Positions 1 through 8,020 of a DNA stretch of 64,000 nt are shown in pieces. The stretch is from Novosphingobium sp. CECT 9465 (lineage in GTDB: Bacteria > Pseudomonadota > Alphaproteobacteria > Sphingomonadales > Sphingomonadaceae), in contig NZ_CAKLBX010000002.1 of assembly GCF_920987055.1 (NCBI RefSeq), positions 128,979-192,978 on the forward strand, given 5' to 3'. Every line of letters begins with the position of its first letter. Within the stretch, counting starts at the first letter, position 1. Under the pieces are notes generated by a model that made no database searches, was not told the DNA's origin, and saw nothing but the letters and a program-made list of their open reading frames with translations. A program made the translations under genes and the position numbers.

Positions 1-25
1 AATAGTAGCATGACAGCAATTCTCA

Positions 26-235
26 TCAATCGGCCTTTGGCCAATCGCCGCCGTGTACCTCACGCTCGTATTTCGAAATACGCTTCCATGCGATGGCGAC
101 TTCGTCAAACCCGTCGTCCGAGAACAACCGCTCGCAGAGGCGGTCGATTTCGTGCGGGTCGTCGGGCAAACTCTCGTCCTCACGGTACTTGGCCACCGCG
201 TCCATTACTTTCAGGGCGTCGTCGTAGTTTGCCAT
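26..235 (-). CDS. hypothetical protein, 69 aa
   Basis: Small acidic protein with no family I recognise. It is probably mainly helical: an N-terminal half rich in Asp/Glu/Ala leads to a predicted helix ending in a charged C-terminus (motif WKRISKYEREVHGG). The reading frame has the high third-position GC expected here, and the larger plus-strand frame over the same bases is Arg/Pro-rich, as a shadow would be. No strong ribosome binding site is visible. It lies at the window edge, outside any operon I can define. Function unknown. Confidence 0.55.
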   Translation of the reverse strand: MANYDDALKVMDAVAKYREDESLPDDPHEIDRLCERLFSDDGFDEVAIAWKRISKYEREVHGGDWPKAD

Positions 236-667
236 TTGGTTCTCGTTTCGACCGCTTGTTCGGTCGCATTGCTACAGGCCCAGTGTCAAGACCGTATCAA
301 TGGGTACCAAGCGTCTTTGAGCCTTTGAATTCAAGCGATTTTGCCACATCGGCTGATCGTCCTCTGGCGCGTAGAGGGAGGGTTATGAGACGTGAGACGA
401 CCCTTCTGGTTATCGCATTGAATCAAGCATTTGCGTCTGTGCGACATCGGCGAGGTTCGATCTCCCCGTACATCTCCGCGTATGCTTTGCCAAAAAGATC
501 CAAACTGAGTTCGGAAGGAGGGCTCATAGAGCCGAAAGCCCTTCGATAATCGTATACACCAGCGTATCGAAAGCCGATGGCAGGCAGGTCGATGACCTGC
601 AGTGCGATTGCTGATCGCCGCAAGCTTTGGCCGCTACAGACCTACGCCGGCCTGAACTGGACCCACA
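236..667. other. gap without a confident gene
   Basis: About 430 bases between two genes. A minus-strand frame (423-623, 66 aa, ending in GEIEPRRCRTDANA) could be the C-terminal piece of an older gene. A plus-strand ATG at 384 is preceded by a good GGAGGG-like site but opens only a 54-codon, Arg-rich frame. Neither is convincing. Confidence 0.3.
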
Positions 668-1465
668 ATGGCAATGACTATCGCCGAATTTTGTCGCACA
701 CCCTCGAACAGCGTGACGCGCGAGCGCATCTTCTTCCACAAGCTGTATTTCGACCTCAAGCTAGCCGCCGCGCGCCGCGGCTATGCGCTCACCCTGTTCG
801 AGCGCGAGGTGGATCGAGATTCCTATGATGTGATGCTGGACGATGGCGACACCCAGCGGCGGGTCCAGCTCAAGACGGTGCTGAAGACGGCGAAGACCGC
901 ATCCTGGGCCAGCACCAAGCGGTTCATGCGCCTTGAGGAAGTCTATGGCGACAAGCTCGGCCTCGCGCCTGGTGATTGCGGCGTCGGCGGCGGCTTCGTG
1001 CTCATCGAGATCGACGACACCGATGACGAGGGAAACGTCAGCTATCTCTACACCGACTATTACGTGATCCAGGCGCTGGCCGATCACCTCGTCAAGGAGA
1101 AGGCCTCGCGCCGTGCCTACAAGGCGTTCGGCCAGCCCGCAAAGGACCGGGCCGACTTCGCGGGCGACATCATGAAGGACCTGCACGGCGGCAGCTCGCG
1201 CGATCCGGTCAGCCTGTGCCGCAAGCACTTCCTCCGCGCGCGGGGCCCGGACCAGCTTCTTGCCCTGCTCGGACTGCACGCGATCGGCGACGTGCATGTT
1301 CCCTGCGACCGCGTGATGATGGCCGTTCAGAAGGGTTTCGCGGTCGACGATGCTGGCGTGCCACTTTCCCATGTCACCGCCGAAGCCCGGGCACTCGCCG
1401 AGCTGGCCGGGGAAGAGCTGCTCTCGCTTGTCGACGAACCCCTGCTGGTCAACTTCACGCGCTGA
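668..1465 (+). CDS. PD-(D/E)XK nuclease-like protein of unknown role
   Basis: A 265-residue soluble protein. Residues 40-70 read like a nuclease-fold core: a Glu around 45-47, Asp54 in a YDVML strand, then Gln67-Leu68-Lys69 (VQLKT), which fits the E...D...QxK pattern of PD-(D/E)XK domains. The rest is helical with several acidic stretches, and I cannot assign it. The gene stands alone on the plus strand and faces the minus-strand HEPN/HerA block. Seen directly: the motif order and spacing. Inferred: nuclease or DNA-binding activity. It could equally be a non-catalytic member of the fold (a DUF4365-like sensor). Confidence 0.6.
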   Translation: MAMTIAEFCRTPSNSVTRERIFFHKLYFDLKLAAARRGYALTLFEREVDRDSYDVMLDDGDTQRRVQLKTVLKTAKTASWASTKRFMRLEEVYGDKLGLAPGDCGVGGGFVLIEIDDTDDEGNVSYLYTDYYVIQALADHLVKEKASRRAYKAFGQPAKDRADFAGDIMKDLHGGSSRDPVSLCRKHFLRARGPDQLLALLGLHAIGDVHVPCDRVMMAVQKGFAVDDAGVPLSHVTAEARALAELAGEELLSLVDEPLLVNFTR

Positions 1466-1510
1466 AAGGCTAGGGCTACGCCCGCACGGCTTCGCGGACA
1501 CGCGCCGTCC

Positions 1511-2818
1511 TCACATCAAGCCTTTTTTCGGGTGCCAGGTTCGAATACCCGTCAGCTTCTGCGGCGGTGACCAGGCCAGCAGGGCGAGACCGTCGCGGAA
1601 CAGCGCATAGTCGTAGTCCTCGCGCGTGCGTCGGCCGACTGGTTCCGCGCCGCCAGCGGCAAAGCCCGCAAGATCGTTCACCGGCAGTTCCAGGATTTCC
1701 GGTCGTTTCCGCGGACCGAAGCGAATCATGCCGGTCAATGCGTCGAGAAACGCGGTGCCGGCTTTCTCCTCGATGACAAACATATAGAGCGGCGGCAGGC
1801 CGCTCGCCCAGCGCCGCTCCAAGCGGTGACGCCAGAACGGATGGTCATGGAGATCGTCGAACGACAGATAGGGGGATCGATACGGCGCCAGCGCGTCGGT
1901 CGAGGCAAGGAACGACCGGCCCGCATAATCGAACGTGAGGAAGGTCACCGGCTCGGCGTCTTCCGGGAAATCGCGGTCCCCATTGAGCCAGTCGATCCAG
2001 CCGGCGACCGGCAGCGCATCCATGAGGATGAAGTTCTAGCGGTGCGTCGCCAGTGCCATCGCCGCTGGCACGGGGTTCGACGCTCCTGACGCCGTCATCG
2101 GCGCGGCGATCTTTCCTGACTTGGGTTTGGATCGCAGCGTTTGCGACAGCCGCAGGAAGGCACCGGGCATCCCAGGACGCGCGCCGAACGCGATCGAGTA
2201 GCCGTGGATGACTTGGCCGTGAGGTGAGGCCGCGCCGATATAGGGGCGGACCTAACGCAGATATTTGCGCTGCGCCTCCGACGCCATCTTGGCGTCGCTG
2301 GCATTCGCGGCGAACGAACCGCGCGCCTCGGCCAGCACGACACCGTGACCGAGCGCGGTGCCACCATAATAGAGGAAATCGGCATGTGGCTCAAGCGATG
2401 ACGAAAGACAGGCTGCATTGTCGCGCCAGCCATAGCCGAGCGCGTTCATATAGAGATCGATGATGCCTGCGCCCACCCGCGAGGCGAAATGGGTGCGTTC
2501 GTTATCGGCCAAGCAGGAAATCAGGTCCGACAGTTCGAAACCGGGGCCGTCGGCAAGCAGAACCTGCGCCTCGCTCAGCGCGCTGTCCTTCATGTGCGCG
2601 AGCAAGGCCGGTGGCGCGTTGCGAAGAGTCGCGGTGCGCGCGGTCGCTGCGGCCAGGGCGGTTGGTCCGAATCGGATCTGCGGTACCAGCACCGGCGCGG
2701 TGAAGGCCGGGGCCACCATTGCGCTCTTGTGGAGATGGCGGCGCTGACCGGTCAGCGCCACCGTCTTGTCGGCTGCCCAGAGTGCGAGCTTGCTCAAAGA
2801 TCGTACCAGTCGAAGCAC
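1511..2818 (-). pseudogene. about 436-codon gene interrupted by two in-frame TAG codons
   Basis: One continuous reading frame runs from a GTG at 2818 to a stop at 1511, broken only by TAG at 2254-2252 and TAG at 2038-2036. The 70-odd codons between the two ambers keep strong GC3 bias and protein-like sequence (VRPYIGAASPHGQVIHGYS), and the frame never shifts, so all three parts belong to one ancestral gene. A start is available at 2023 for the last part alone (170 aa), but that reads as a C-terminal domain. The 5' end overlaps the upstream HEPN gene by 25 bases, which implies cotranscription. I do not recognise the family. Alternatives are three separate short genes or amber readthrough; recent decay is most likely. 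Confidence 0.6.
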
Positions 2819-3378
2819 CCCGTTGCCGCGATGAAGCGCGCAAGGATACGATCCGAGGCGAACACTAGATCACGGTCACGGAAGCTCTGGGGCGACTTCT
2901 CGCCGTGGAAGAGATTGCATCGAACCTCGTAAATGGTCCGCAGCAGCTGCTCCCAGTTTGGATGGCTGCCGGCGACCCAGCCGGCGGGCTGTTGCTTGAC
3001 ATTCTCCGCAGCGCAGAGCGCCAGCAGCGCCGCGCGGTCGTGCTGGCGAAACGCGTCATAGCCGAGCTTCGCCCGTACGCTGCGCACGTTGAGCACAGGC
3101 CACAGGGCGGTGAACTCGGTGACCATCTGCCCGAAATCGGGATCGCCGGCCATGAGCTGATCGAAAGCGTCGATCAGCCGCGGCGCAGCCACGAACGCAT
3201 CGATCATCTCCCGGTCGGTGCCTTTCAGGGTCACCGCAGACATCCAGCCGTTGAAGGCCATCCACCGGTACATAAATGCCATGAAGGAAGGGGGCTGCCT
3301 TTGCGCGTTGGCGAGCAGTTCAATTGCCACATCGCGTATTGCCGGATCGAGGCGGTGGAAGTTGCTGAAGTTGAGCAT
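2794..3378 (-). CDS. HEPN-domain protein (RNase-like)
   Basis: A 194-residue, all-helical protein. Near the C-terminus it carries the HEPN motif R-x4-H at Arg153-His158 (RCNLFHGEK), preceded by helices rich in Ala/Leu. HEPN domains are commonly metal-independent RNases in toxin-antitoxin, abortive infection and CRISPR ancillary proteins. Length and motif position fit the ApeA/RiboL-like group of single-domain HEPN proteins. It overlaps the 5' end of the amber-broken gene by 25 bases, so the two were probably a unit. No adjacent MNT nucleotidyltransferase antitoxin is present. Family assignment rests on the motif alone. Confidence 0.6.
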   Translation of the reverse strand: MLNFSNFHRLDPAIRDVAIELLANAQRQPPSFMAFMYRWMAFNGWMSAVTLKGTDREMIDAFVAAPRLIDAFDQLMAGDPDFGQMVTEFTALWPVLNVRSVRAKLGYDAFRQHDRAALLALCAAENVKQQPAGWVAGSHPNWEQLLRTIYEVRCNLFHGEKSPQSFRDRDLVFASDRILARFIAATGCFDWYDL

Positions 3379-3611
3379 CTCTTATTCCTTCACTTCCACT
3401 TGCTAGCCGTACGACGAAGCTCCCTCTGGAGCGCAATCTCGGCCGAAACTGGTCGCCTGCTTGAGCGGCTCGATGATATTGTCGGTGCCATCGCATGGCT
3501 CGCCCGGCGCGGGACCGGAGCAAGGTGCTGCTGGTGTGAACGTGGCGCTTGCCACCACTGGTCTCACCGTCAATCGCGGGAGAGCGCCGATAGCCAATGC
3601 CAAGTGAAAAT

Positions 3612-5339
3612 TTACTTCAGCCAATGGCCAAAATCGTCGGAGACGCCCGCCGCATGCCAAGGGCTTTTCCAGATCTCGTAGTATCGAATGTCGTTCGACG
3701 ACGGCTTTGGCGAGCATTCGGTGATGTATACGACGCACGGCATTGCAACCGCATCGCCGATGAGTAGCGCCTCGCCCTGCTCGAGTGCGGGCAACCCTGC
3801 GGTCAAATTGCCGAGCGTGTCGGGCAACAAGCGCCTCACATAGGCTTGGTCTTCCGGGTTCGTCAGGCGCATCGCAAGGAAATTGCTGCACTGTGAAAAG
3901 ATCGTCTCCGAGATCTCCGATGGGCGTTGGCTTGAGATCATGAGGCTGACCCCGTATTTTCGCCCCTCCTTGGCAATTCGCTCGATCGAGTTCAGCGAAG
4001 CTTTAAAACGCGCGAGATCGCTGCGCGGCGCATATTTGTGGGCCTCCTCGTAGACGAGCAGGAACGGCGTCTCGCATTGGCCGGTCTGGCGCCGCGCGTG
4101 GTACGAAAAATCGAATAGGAGCCGCGTCACCAGCGATACTGTTATGCTGAGGACCTCAAACGGTATGCCGCTCAAATCAAGGATGGTGACGTTGGAGTTT
4201 GTGGTCTTTTCATAGCCGGTTATCTGACGGATGACGTCTTCGAGCGTCGCGTCCGCAGCCTTTGGACCGAACATGAAATTGAGCCGCGAATTGTTAATCT
4301 TCGCTGATATCCGCCGGACGAACTTGTCGATCGTGCCATCGGCATAGGGACCGTTGTTAATCTTGCCTGTGGCTTTGAAAGCGAAGTCCACCGGTTGAGT
4401 ACAATAGGCGGTCAAACGCTCGCGATCGTCGGCATAGGTTACCGAATTCCCGTCCTTGGTCTTGATCGTGAGCGGATCGTTTGCATCCTTGGTCTCCCGC
4501 GAGAGATTGGCGAAACAAGTTTGTAGTTGGGCAATGTCGTACTTCAGGGGACTATCGAAATTGACTTTGGCGACCCCCGGATTGGCCATCTCCTTGCAAT
4601 GGGTGATGATCGTCCTGAGCAACGCTTCCTGATTGTAATTGTTGCTGTCGCCCGACTCGAGGAACATGTCGCCCATCTCGCCGTCGTTAAGCAGCCAATA
4701 CGGGAGCACGATGTCGTCGGCGGATAGTAGCTTGGCCGCGGGAAAGGCGGATGCATATTCTCCGTGGATGTCGAAAATGACGATGTGCGAATTGTTGAGC
4801 CCGGCGTATCCGTGCGACTTCGCGGCCGTTGCCTCCTGCAGAATTCTGGACACGCTGGACGACTTTCCCGACCCTGTCGCGCCCACTACGGCGATGTGCT
4901 TATTGAAGAAACGGTCGCCGTGGACGGGAACCTTCACATCCCGTTGCCGTGTGAGCGAGGAGAAACAGCACCGTTGCTGTTCCTCGAAAGCATTGGCGTA
5001 GATCGCAGCAATTTCTTCGCGAGTCGCAGGTACGACCCGCTTGGGCGGAATTGCAAGTTCGTCGCCGCCGCGCCGGAAGATGTTTCCCTTGAGCGTTCCA
5101 AGTGGATAAGCATCGATCATGTAGACGCGCTCGTGGTCATCGCCCTTCGCCCGCATCTCGATTGAAAAGCTTTCGATGATGCAGATCAGCGATACATTAT
5201 CGTTGTCGGAAATCTTTAGAAATGATCCGACGCGCAGCGACTGCCCGGCGATCTCGAAGGACATGAGGTTATTGACGGCAATACGCACCTTGTTCGGAAA
5301 AACCGAGACAACCTCGGCATTGATCTCGGTCTCTTCCAT
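3612..5339 (-). CDS. HerA-like DNA translocase ATPase
   Basis: A 575-residue HerA/FtsK-superfamily ATPase. An N-terminal beta-rich HAS-barrel-like segment (1-100) precedes Walker A GATGSGKS at 153-160, a Walker B region with the HerA-type motif LLVYEEAHKY, and a downstream SSQRPSE segment typical of HerA sensor/arginine-finger regions. HerA proteins form hexameric rings that pump double-stranded DNA and work with a nuclease partner. Here the partner is the gene immediately upstream, 12 bases away, so the two are almost certainly cotranscribed. Archaeal HerA pairs with NurA; bacterial defence HerA pairs with DUF4297, Sir2 or similar effectors. A role in anti-phage defence is inferred from partner and neighbourhood. 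Confidence 0.88.
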   Translation of the reverse strand: MEETEINAEVVSVFPNKVRIAVNNLMSFEIAGQSLRVGSFLKISDNDNVSLICIIESFSIEMRAKGDDHERVYMIDAYPLGTLKGNIFRRGGDELAIPPKRVVPATREEIAAIYANAFEEQQRCCFSSLTRQRDVKVPVHGDRFFNKHIAVVGATGSGKSSSVSRILQEATAAKSHGYAGLNNSHIVIFDIHGEYASAFPAAKLLSADDIVLPYWLLNDGEMGDMFLESGDSNNYNQEALLRTIITHCKEMANPGVAKVNFDSPLKYDIAQLQTCFANLSRETKDANDPLTIKTKDGNSVTYADDRERLTAYCTQPVDFAFKATGKINNGPYADGTIDKFVRRISAKINNSRLNFMFGPKAADATLEDVIRQITGYEKTTNSNVTILDLSGIPFEVLSITVSLVTRLLFDFSYHARRQTGQCETPFLLVYEEAHKYAPRSDLARFKASLNSIERIAKEGRKYGVSLMISSQRPSEISETIFSQCSNFLAMRLTNPEDQAYVRRLLPDTLGNLTAGLPALEQGEALLIGDAVAMPCVVYITECSPKPSSNDIRYYEIWKSPWHAAGVSDDFGHWLK

Positions 5340-5351
5340 CCCAAGCGCTCC

Positions 5352-6602
5352 CTATACGATTTTCATGGCCATCGCAGCACTGCGCACGGGCACAGAAATC
5401 TGCCGAAACTTCGCATCGATCGCCTGCGGTTTGCCGGCATGAAGCTGGACAACGAGTTTGCGGCGCACTGATGCATCGAGCGCGGCGGCTAACTGGGCGC
5501 TGTCACCGACGATGCGGGCCGCGATTGGCTCAAGCGCCGTCTGAGCGAGCAGAAGCTGCTGTGTAGTGAATGGCGCCCCAAAAAAGGCATAGCCGTCTGT
5601 GATCCGGTAACTTTCGCCGATCAGCTGGCTCTTTAGCTCAACGAGATCTGCGGGGTCGATACCGGGAAAAAAGAAGAAAGGCGCGTAGCGTTCTTTCGCC
5701 GGTTTGGACTTCGAGCTGTGACTGCTCCATCCGTCGATGATGTGGCGCACTAGGGTGACCAGCATATCCAAGGTTTCGGTGTCGGGCAGGTCGATGATGA
5801 AGAAGCGGTCATGATTCTCGACGTTAAGACGGGCAAAATGTGCTTCGCGGATCAACTTGCAGTAGGCCGCTTCGCTTTCCCTTCGGAGCGCCCAGGCCGA
5901 ATAAACTGCGACATTGGGCTGGATCTGCTGGAGGAAATCCTTGCGCGTCGTAGTCCGCGCGGCTTTCGACGAAGCGCTCGAGAGCGAAGCCATTGCTGAG
6001 AACGCCGACGGATAACTGTATAATTTGGCTTCGTCCTCAGCCACGTCGAGCGCGGCGCGCAGCGCTTCGATGACACGTCCTCGGTGCAGGTCGAACGGTT
6101 CGCTAAGAACGACCGTAAACCGGTCGCAAAACACGGTCAGATCCTCGTCCGACGCTCCCAGACTGGTTTGTAGATTGATCGTAGTTTTGACGCGATTCCT
6201 AGTCGTGGGATCGACGGTATACTGGGCGCGGACGAGCACGCGCTGCAAATCGGCAAGTTCATAGGATGTCGCTACGCCAGCCGAGTCTTTGAAGTAGCCG
6301 TAGAGGACATATTTTTTCCGGAGGCGAACGTCCGCGGGATAGCGGAGGAAACCCGTAATCATCGGCAAAATCGCGTCGCGCAAAGTCGAATCCGTGAGCT
6401 TTTGCGCTTCGTAGTACTTGACCTGTCCATGCGTCTGGGCCTCGTCCGCAAGAACGTCGAAGTCTTCGACCCCCTCCACGGTGATCGACTCGGACTCCGT
6501 CGCGCCAAGCACGGCGAGAATGCTCGCGTCGAACTGATACATGTAGCCGCGGATCGTTGCCGTCGCTTCGCGCTGCGCTTCCTGAACTTCCGCCTGGTCC
6601 AT
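5352..6602 (-). CDS. DUF4297/Cap4-like nuclease partner of HerA
   Basis: A 416-residue protein. Its first 70 residues carry a nuclease-like core: GYMYQFDASILA helix (19-30), Glu43/Glu46, Asp49, then Gln60-Val61-Lys62 (GQVKYYE), which matches the DUF4297-type PD-(D/E)XK pattern found in Cap4 and in HerA-associated effectors. The C-terminal 340 residues are mixed alpha/beta and would form the effector's partner-binding or sensing part. I placed the start at the ATG at 6602 because the frame continues upstream only into Arg/Trp-rich sequence. Spacing to herA is 12 bases. HerA-DUF4297 pairs are a reported phage-defence system; membership here is inferred from motif and synteny. Confidence 0.75.
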   Translation of the reverse strand: MDQAEVQEAQREATATIRGYMYQFDASILAVLGATESESITVEGVEDFDVLADEAQTHGQVKYYEAQKLTDSTLRDAILPMITGFLRYPADVRLRKKYVLYGYFKDSAGVATSYELADLQRVLVRAQYTVDPTTRNRVKTTINLQTSLGASDEDLTVFCDRFTVVLSEPFDLHRGRVIEALRAALDVAEDEAKLYSYPSAFSAMASLSSASSKAARTTTRKDFLQQIQPNVAVYSAWALRRESEAAYCKLIREAHFARLNVENHDRFFIIDLPDTETLDMLVTLVRHIIDGWSSHSSKSKPAKERYAPFFFFPGIDPADLVELKSQLIGESYRITDGYAFFGAPFTTQQLLLAQTALEPIAARIVGDSAQLAAALDASVRRKLVVQLHAGKPQAIDAKFRQISVPVRSAAMAMKIV

Positions 6603-6615
6603 ACCGCAGTCTCGG

Positions 6616-6729
6616 TTAGTGAGAGCCGTTTGGTCGGACCATGGCGGACTGCGCCTTAACCACGGGTCCCTGCTGAGCCTGCATAGACAGGCCTGCAACA
6701 ACTGACGAAGCGACCAACACTACCCACAT
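6616..6729 (-). CDS. 37-aa hydrophobic leader-like peptide upstream of nuclease-herA
   Basis: A short frame, ATG at 6729 to TAA at 6616, ends 13 bases before the nuclease start. A GGA seven bases upstream of the ATG can serve as ribosome binding site. The product begins with a signal-peptide-like stretch (MWVVLVASSVVAGLSMQAQQ) followed by a polar tail. It could be a leader peptide controlling the nuclease-herA operon, a small secreted peptide, or chance. The evidence is the site, the spacing and the hydrophobic profile only. Confidence 0.35.
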   Translation of the reverse strand: MWVVLVASSVVAGLSMQAQQGPVVKAQSAMVRPNGSH

Positions 6730-6780
6730 TTTTTCATCCGACCCTCTCGCTTGTTAGCCAAGGACGATCAATCATGACTC

Positions 6781-6802
6781 TAGAAAAATCAATAGTTTTC
6801 TA
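6781..6802. promoter_or_regulatory. inverted repeat in divergent promoter region
   Basis: Perfect 7-bp arms TAGAAAA and TTTTCTA are separated by 8 bases. They lie in the only AT-rich stretch between the nuclease-herA operon and the divergent SbcD/YhaN-like operon. Position and symmetry suggest an operator that could serve both directions. No cognate regulator is apparent next to it. Confidence 0.4.
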
Positions 6803-6910
6803 AAGTTAGTTGCAAGGCGGCGCCCAACTGGATGATGATGCAAGGCGGTGACCATAGCCAACACAAATCTGGCTGATCGCGCAGGGATATGGAAGGGGGC
6901 GAGAATTAAC

Positions 6911-8020
6911 ATGAGGCTTATTCATTCGGCGGATTGGCAATTGGGCAAGCCCTTCGGGCGGTTCGAACCCGATGTTCGCGCGGCACTTTACGAAGCTCGC
7001 TTCGACGCCATCGACACGCTCGGCCGGCTCGCCAGTGAGCATGGCGCCAGACATGTGCTGGTAGCGGGTGACGTCTTCGATACCGACGGGCCCGACGATC
7101 GCACAATGGTTCAGGCGGTTTCTCGAATGAGCCGCCATTCCTGCCGTTGGTGGTTGCTGCCGGGGAACCACGACTATGCGCGAAGTGGAGGGCTGTGGGA
7201 CCGTGTCCGGAGCAGTGTCGGTCCCACCATCAATGTCCTAACGGAAGCAGAGCCCGTCGAGATGGAGGATGATATTTGGCTCCTGCCCGCGCCTTTGACA
7301 TATCGGCACAATCTCGAGGACCCGACAGAAGCCTTTGGCGCTATGGAGACCCCCTGCGCACGGCTTCGGATTGGTCTTGCTCATGGCTCCATCCGGGATT
7401 TCGGATCGCGCGGGGAATCCAAGAACCAGATTGCTCCCGACCGTGCGACACGCTCGCGGCTCGATTACCTCGCCCTTGGGGACTGGCATGGCGCGTTGCA
7501 GGTCGATGCCCACACCTGGTACTCCGGCACTCCCGAAACAGACAGCTTCCAGCGCGACGAGCCCGGCCAAGCGCTTCTTGTCGAGCTTGACCAAGGCAGC
7601 ACACCCGTCGTCAAGCCTATTCGTACCGGCCGGTTTCAGTGGCTCATGCGGTCCTGGACCGTAAACGATCATGCTTCATTTGAGGCGGAATGCAGCCAAT
7701 TGCTTGAAACCATCGATGCGCCATCGACGTTGCTACAGCTCTCGCTTGCGGGGATTACGAGTCTGGGTGATCGGGTCGCGATGCTTCAGTCGTTGGAGAC
7801 CGACATCATTCACCGCCTGCGCTTCCTCGATGTCCGGAGCGATGACCTTGTGGGCCGGCCCAGTGAGGAGGATCTCGCCGGACTGGCGGTCGAGGGCATT
7901 CTTGGTGTTGCGGCGGCCCGGCTCAATGAGCAGGCCGCGATTGGAGGAACCGAATCGGTTCTCGCCAAGCGCGCGCTCGAACGCCTCTTTGTCGAATACA
8001 GCCGGGGAGGGCAGCCATGA
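6911..8020 (+). CDS. SbcD/Mre11-like metallophosphatase nuclease (YhaO type)
   Basis: A 369-residue DNA repair exonuclease of the calcineurin-like phosphoesterase family. The motifs appear in order: ADWQLG (Asp8), GDVFD at 53-57, GNHD at about 85-88, then AHGS and GDWHG, giving the metal ligands of an Mre11 active site. The first motif has Gln where many members have His, as is usual in the YhaO subgroup. I chose ATG 6911, with a GGGGCGAG site upstream, because it gives the canonical MRLIHSADW start; an ATG at 6848 would add 21 unrelated residues. It overlaps the next gene by 4 bases (ATGA), so the products are likely made together as a nuclease-ATPase complex. Confidence 0.88.
   Translation: MRLIHSADWQLGKPFGRFEPDVRAALYEARFDAIDTLGRLASEHGARHVLVAGDVFDTDGPDDRTMVQAVSRMSRHSCRWWLLPGNHDYARSGGLWDRVRSSVGPTINVLTEAEPVEMEDDIWLLPAPLTYRHNLEDPTEAFGAMETPCARLRIGLAHGSIRDFGSRGESKNQIAPDRATRSRLDYLALGDWHGALQVDAHTWYSGTPETDSFQRDEPGQALLVELDQGSTPVVKPIRTGRFQWLMRSWTVNDHASFEAECSQLLETIDAPSTLLQLSLAGITSLGDRVAMLQSLETDIIHRLRFLDVRSDDLVGRPSEEDLAGLAVEGILGVAAARLNEQAAIGGTESVLAKRALERLFVEYSRGGQP

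Noticed and set aside
384..549. ATG with a good GGAGGG site opening a 54-codon frame
   Set aside because: The product is Arg/Ser-rich and has no conservation signal I can judge.
1530..1560. GGTTCGAAT stretch resembling a tRNA T-loop
   Set aside because: It lies within a coding frame and no acceptor stem or anticodon arm can be formed around it.
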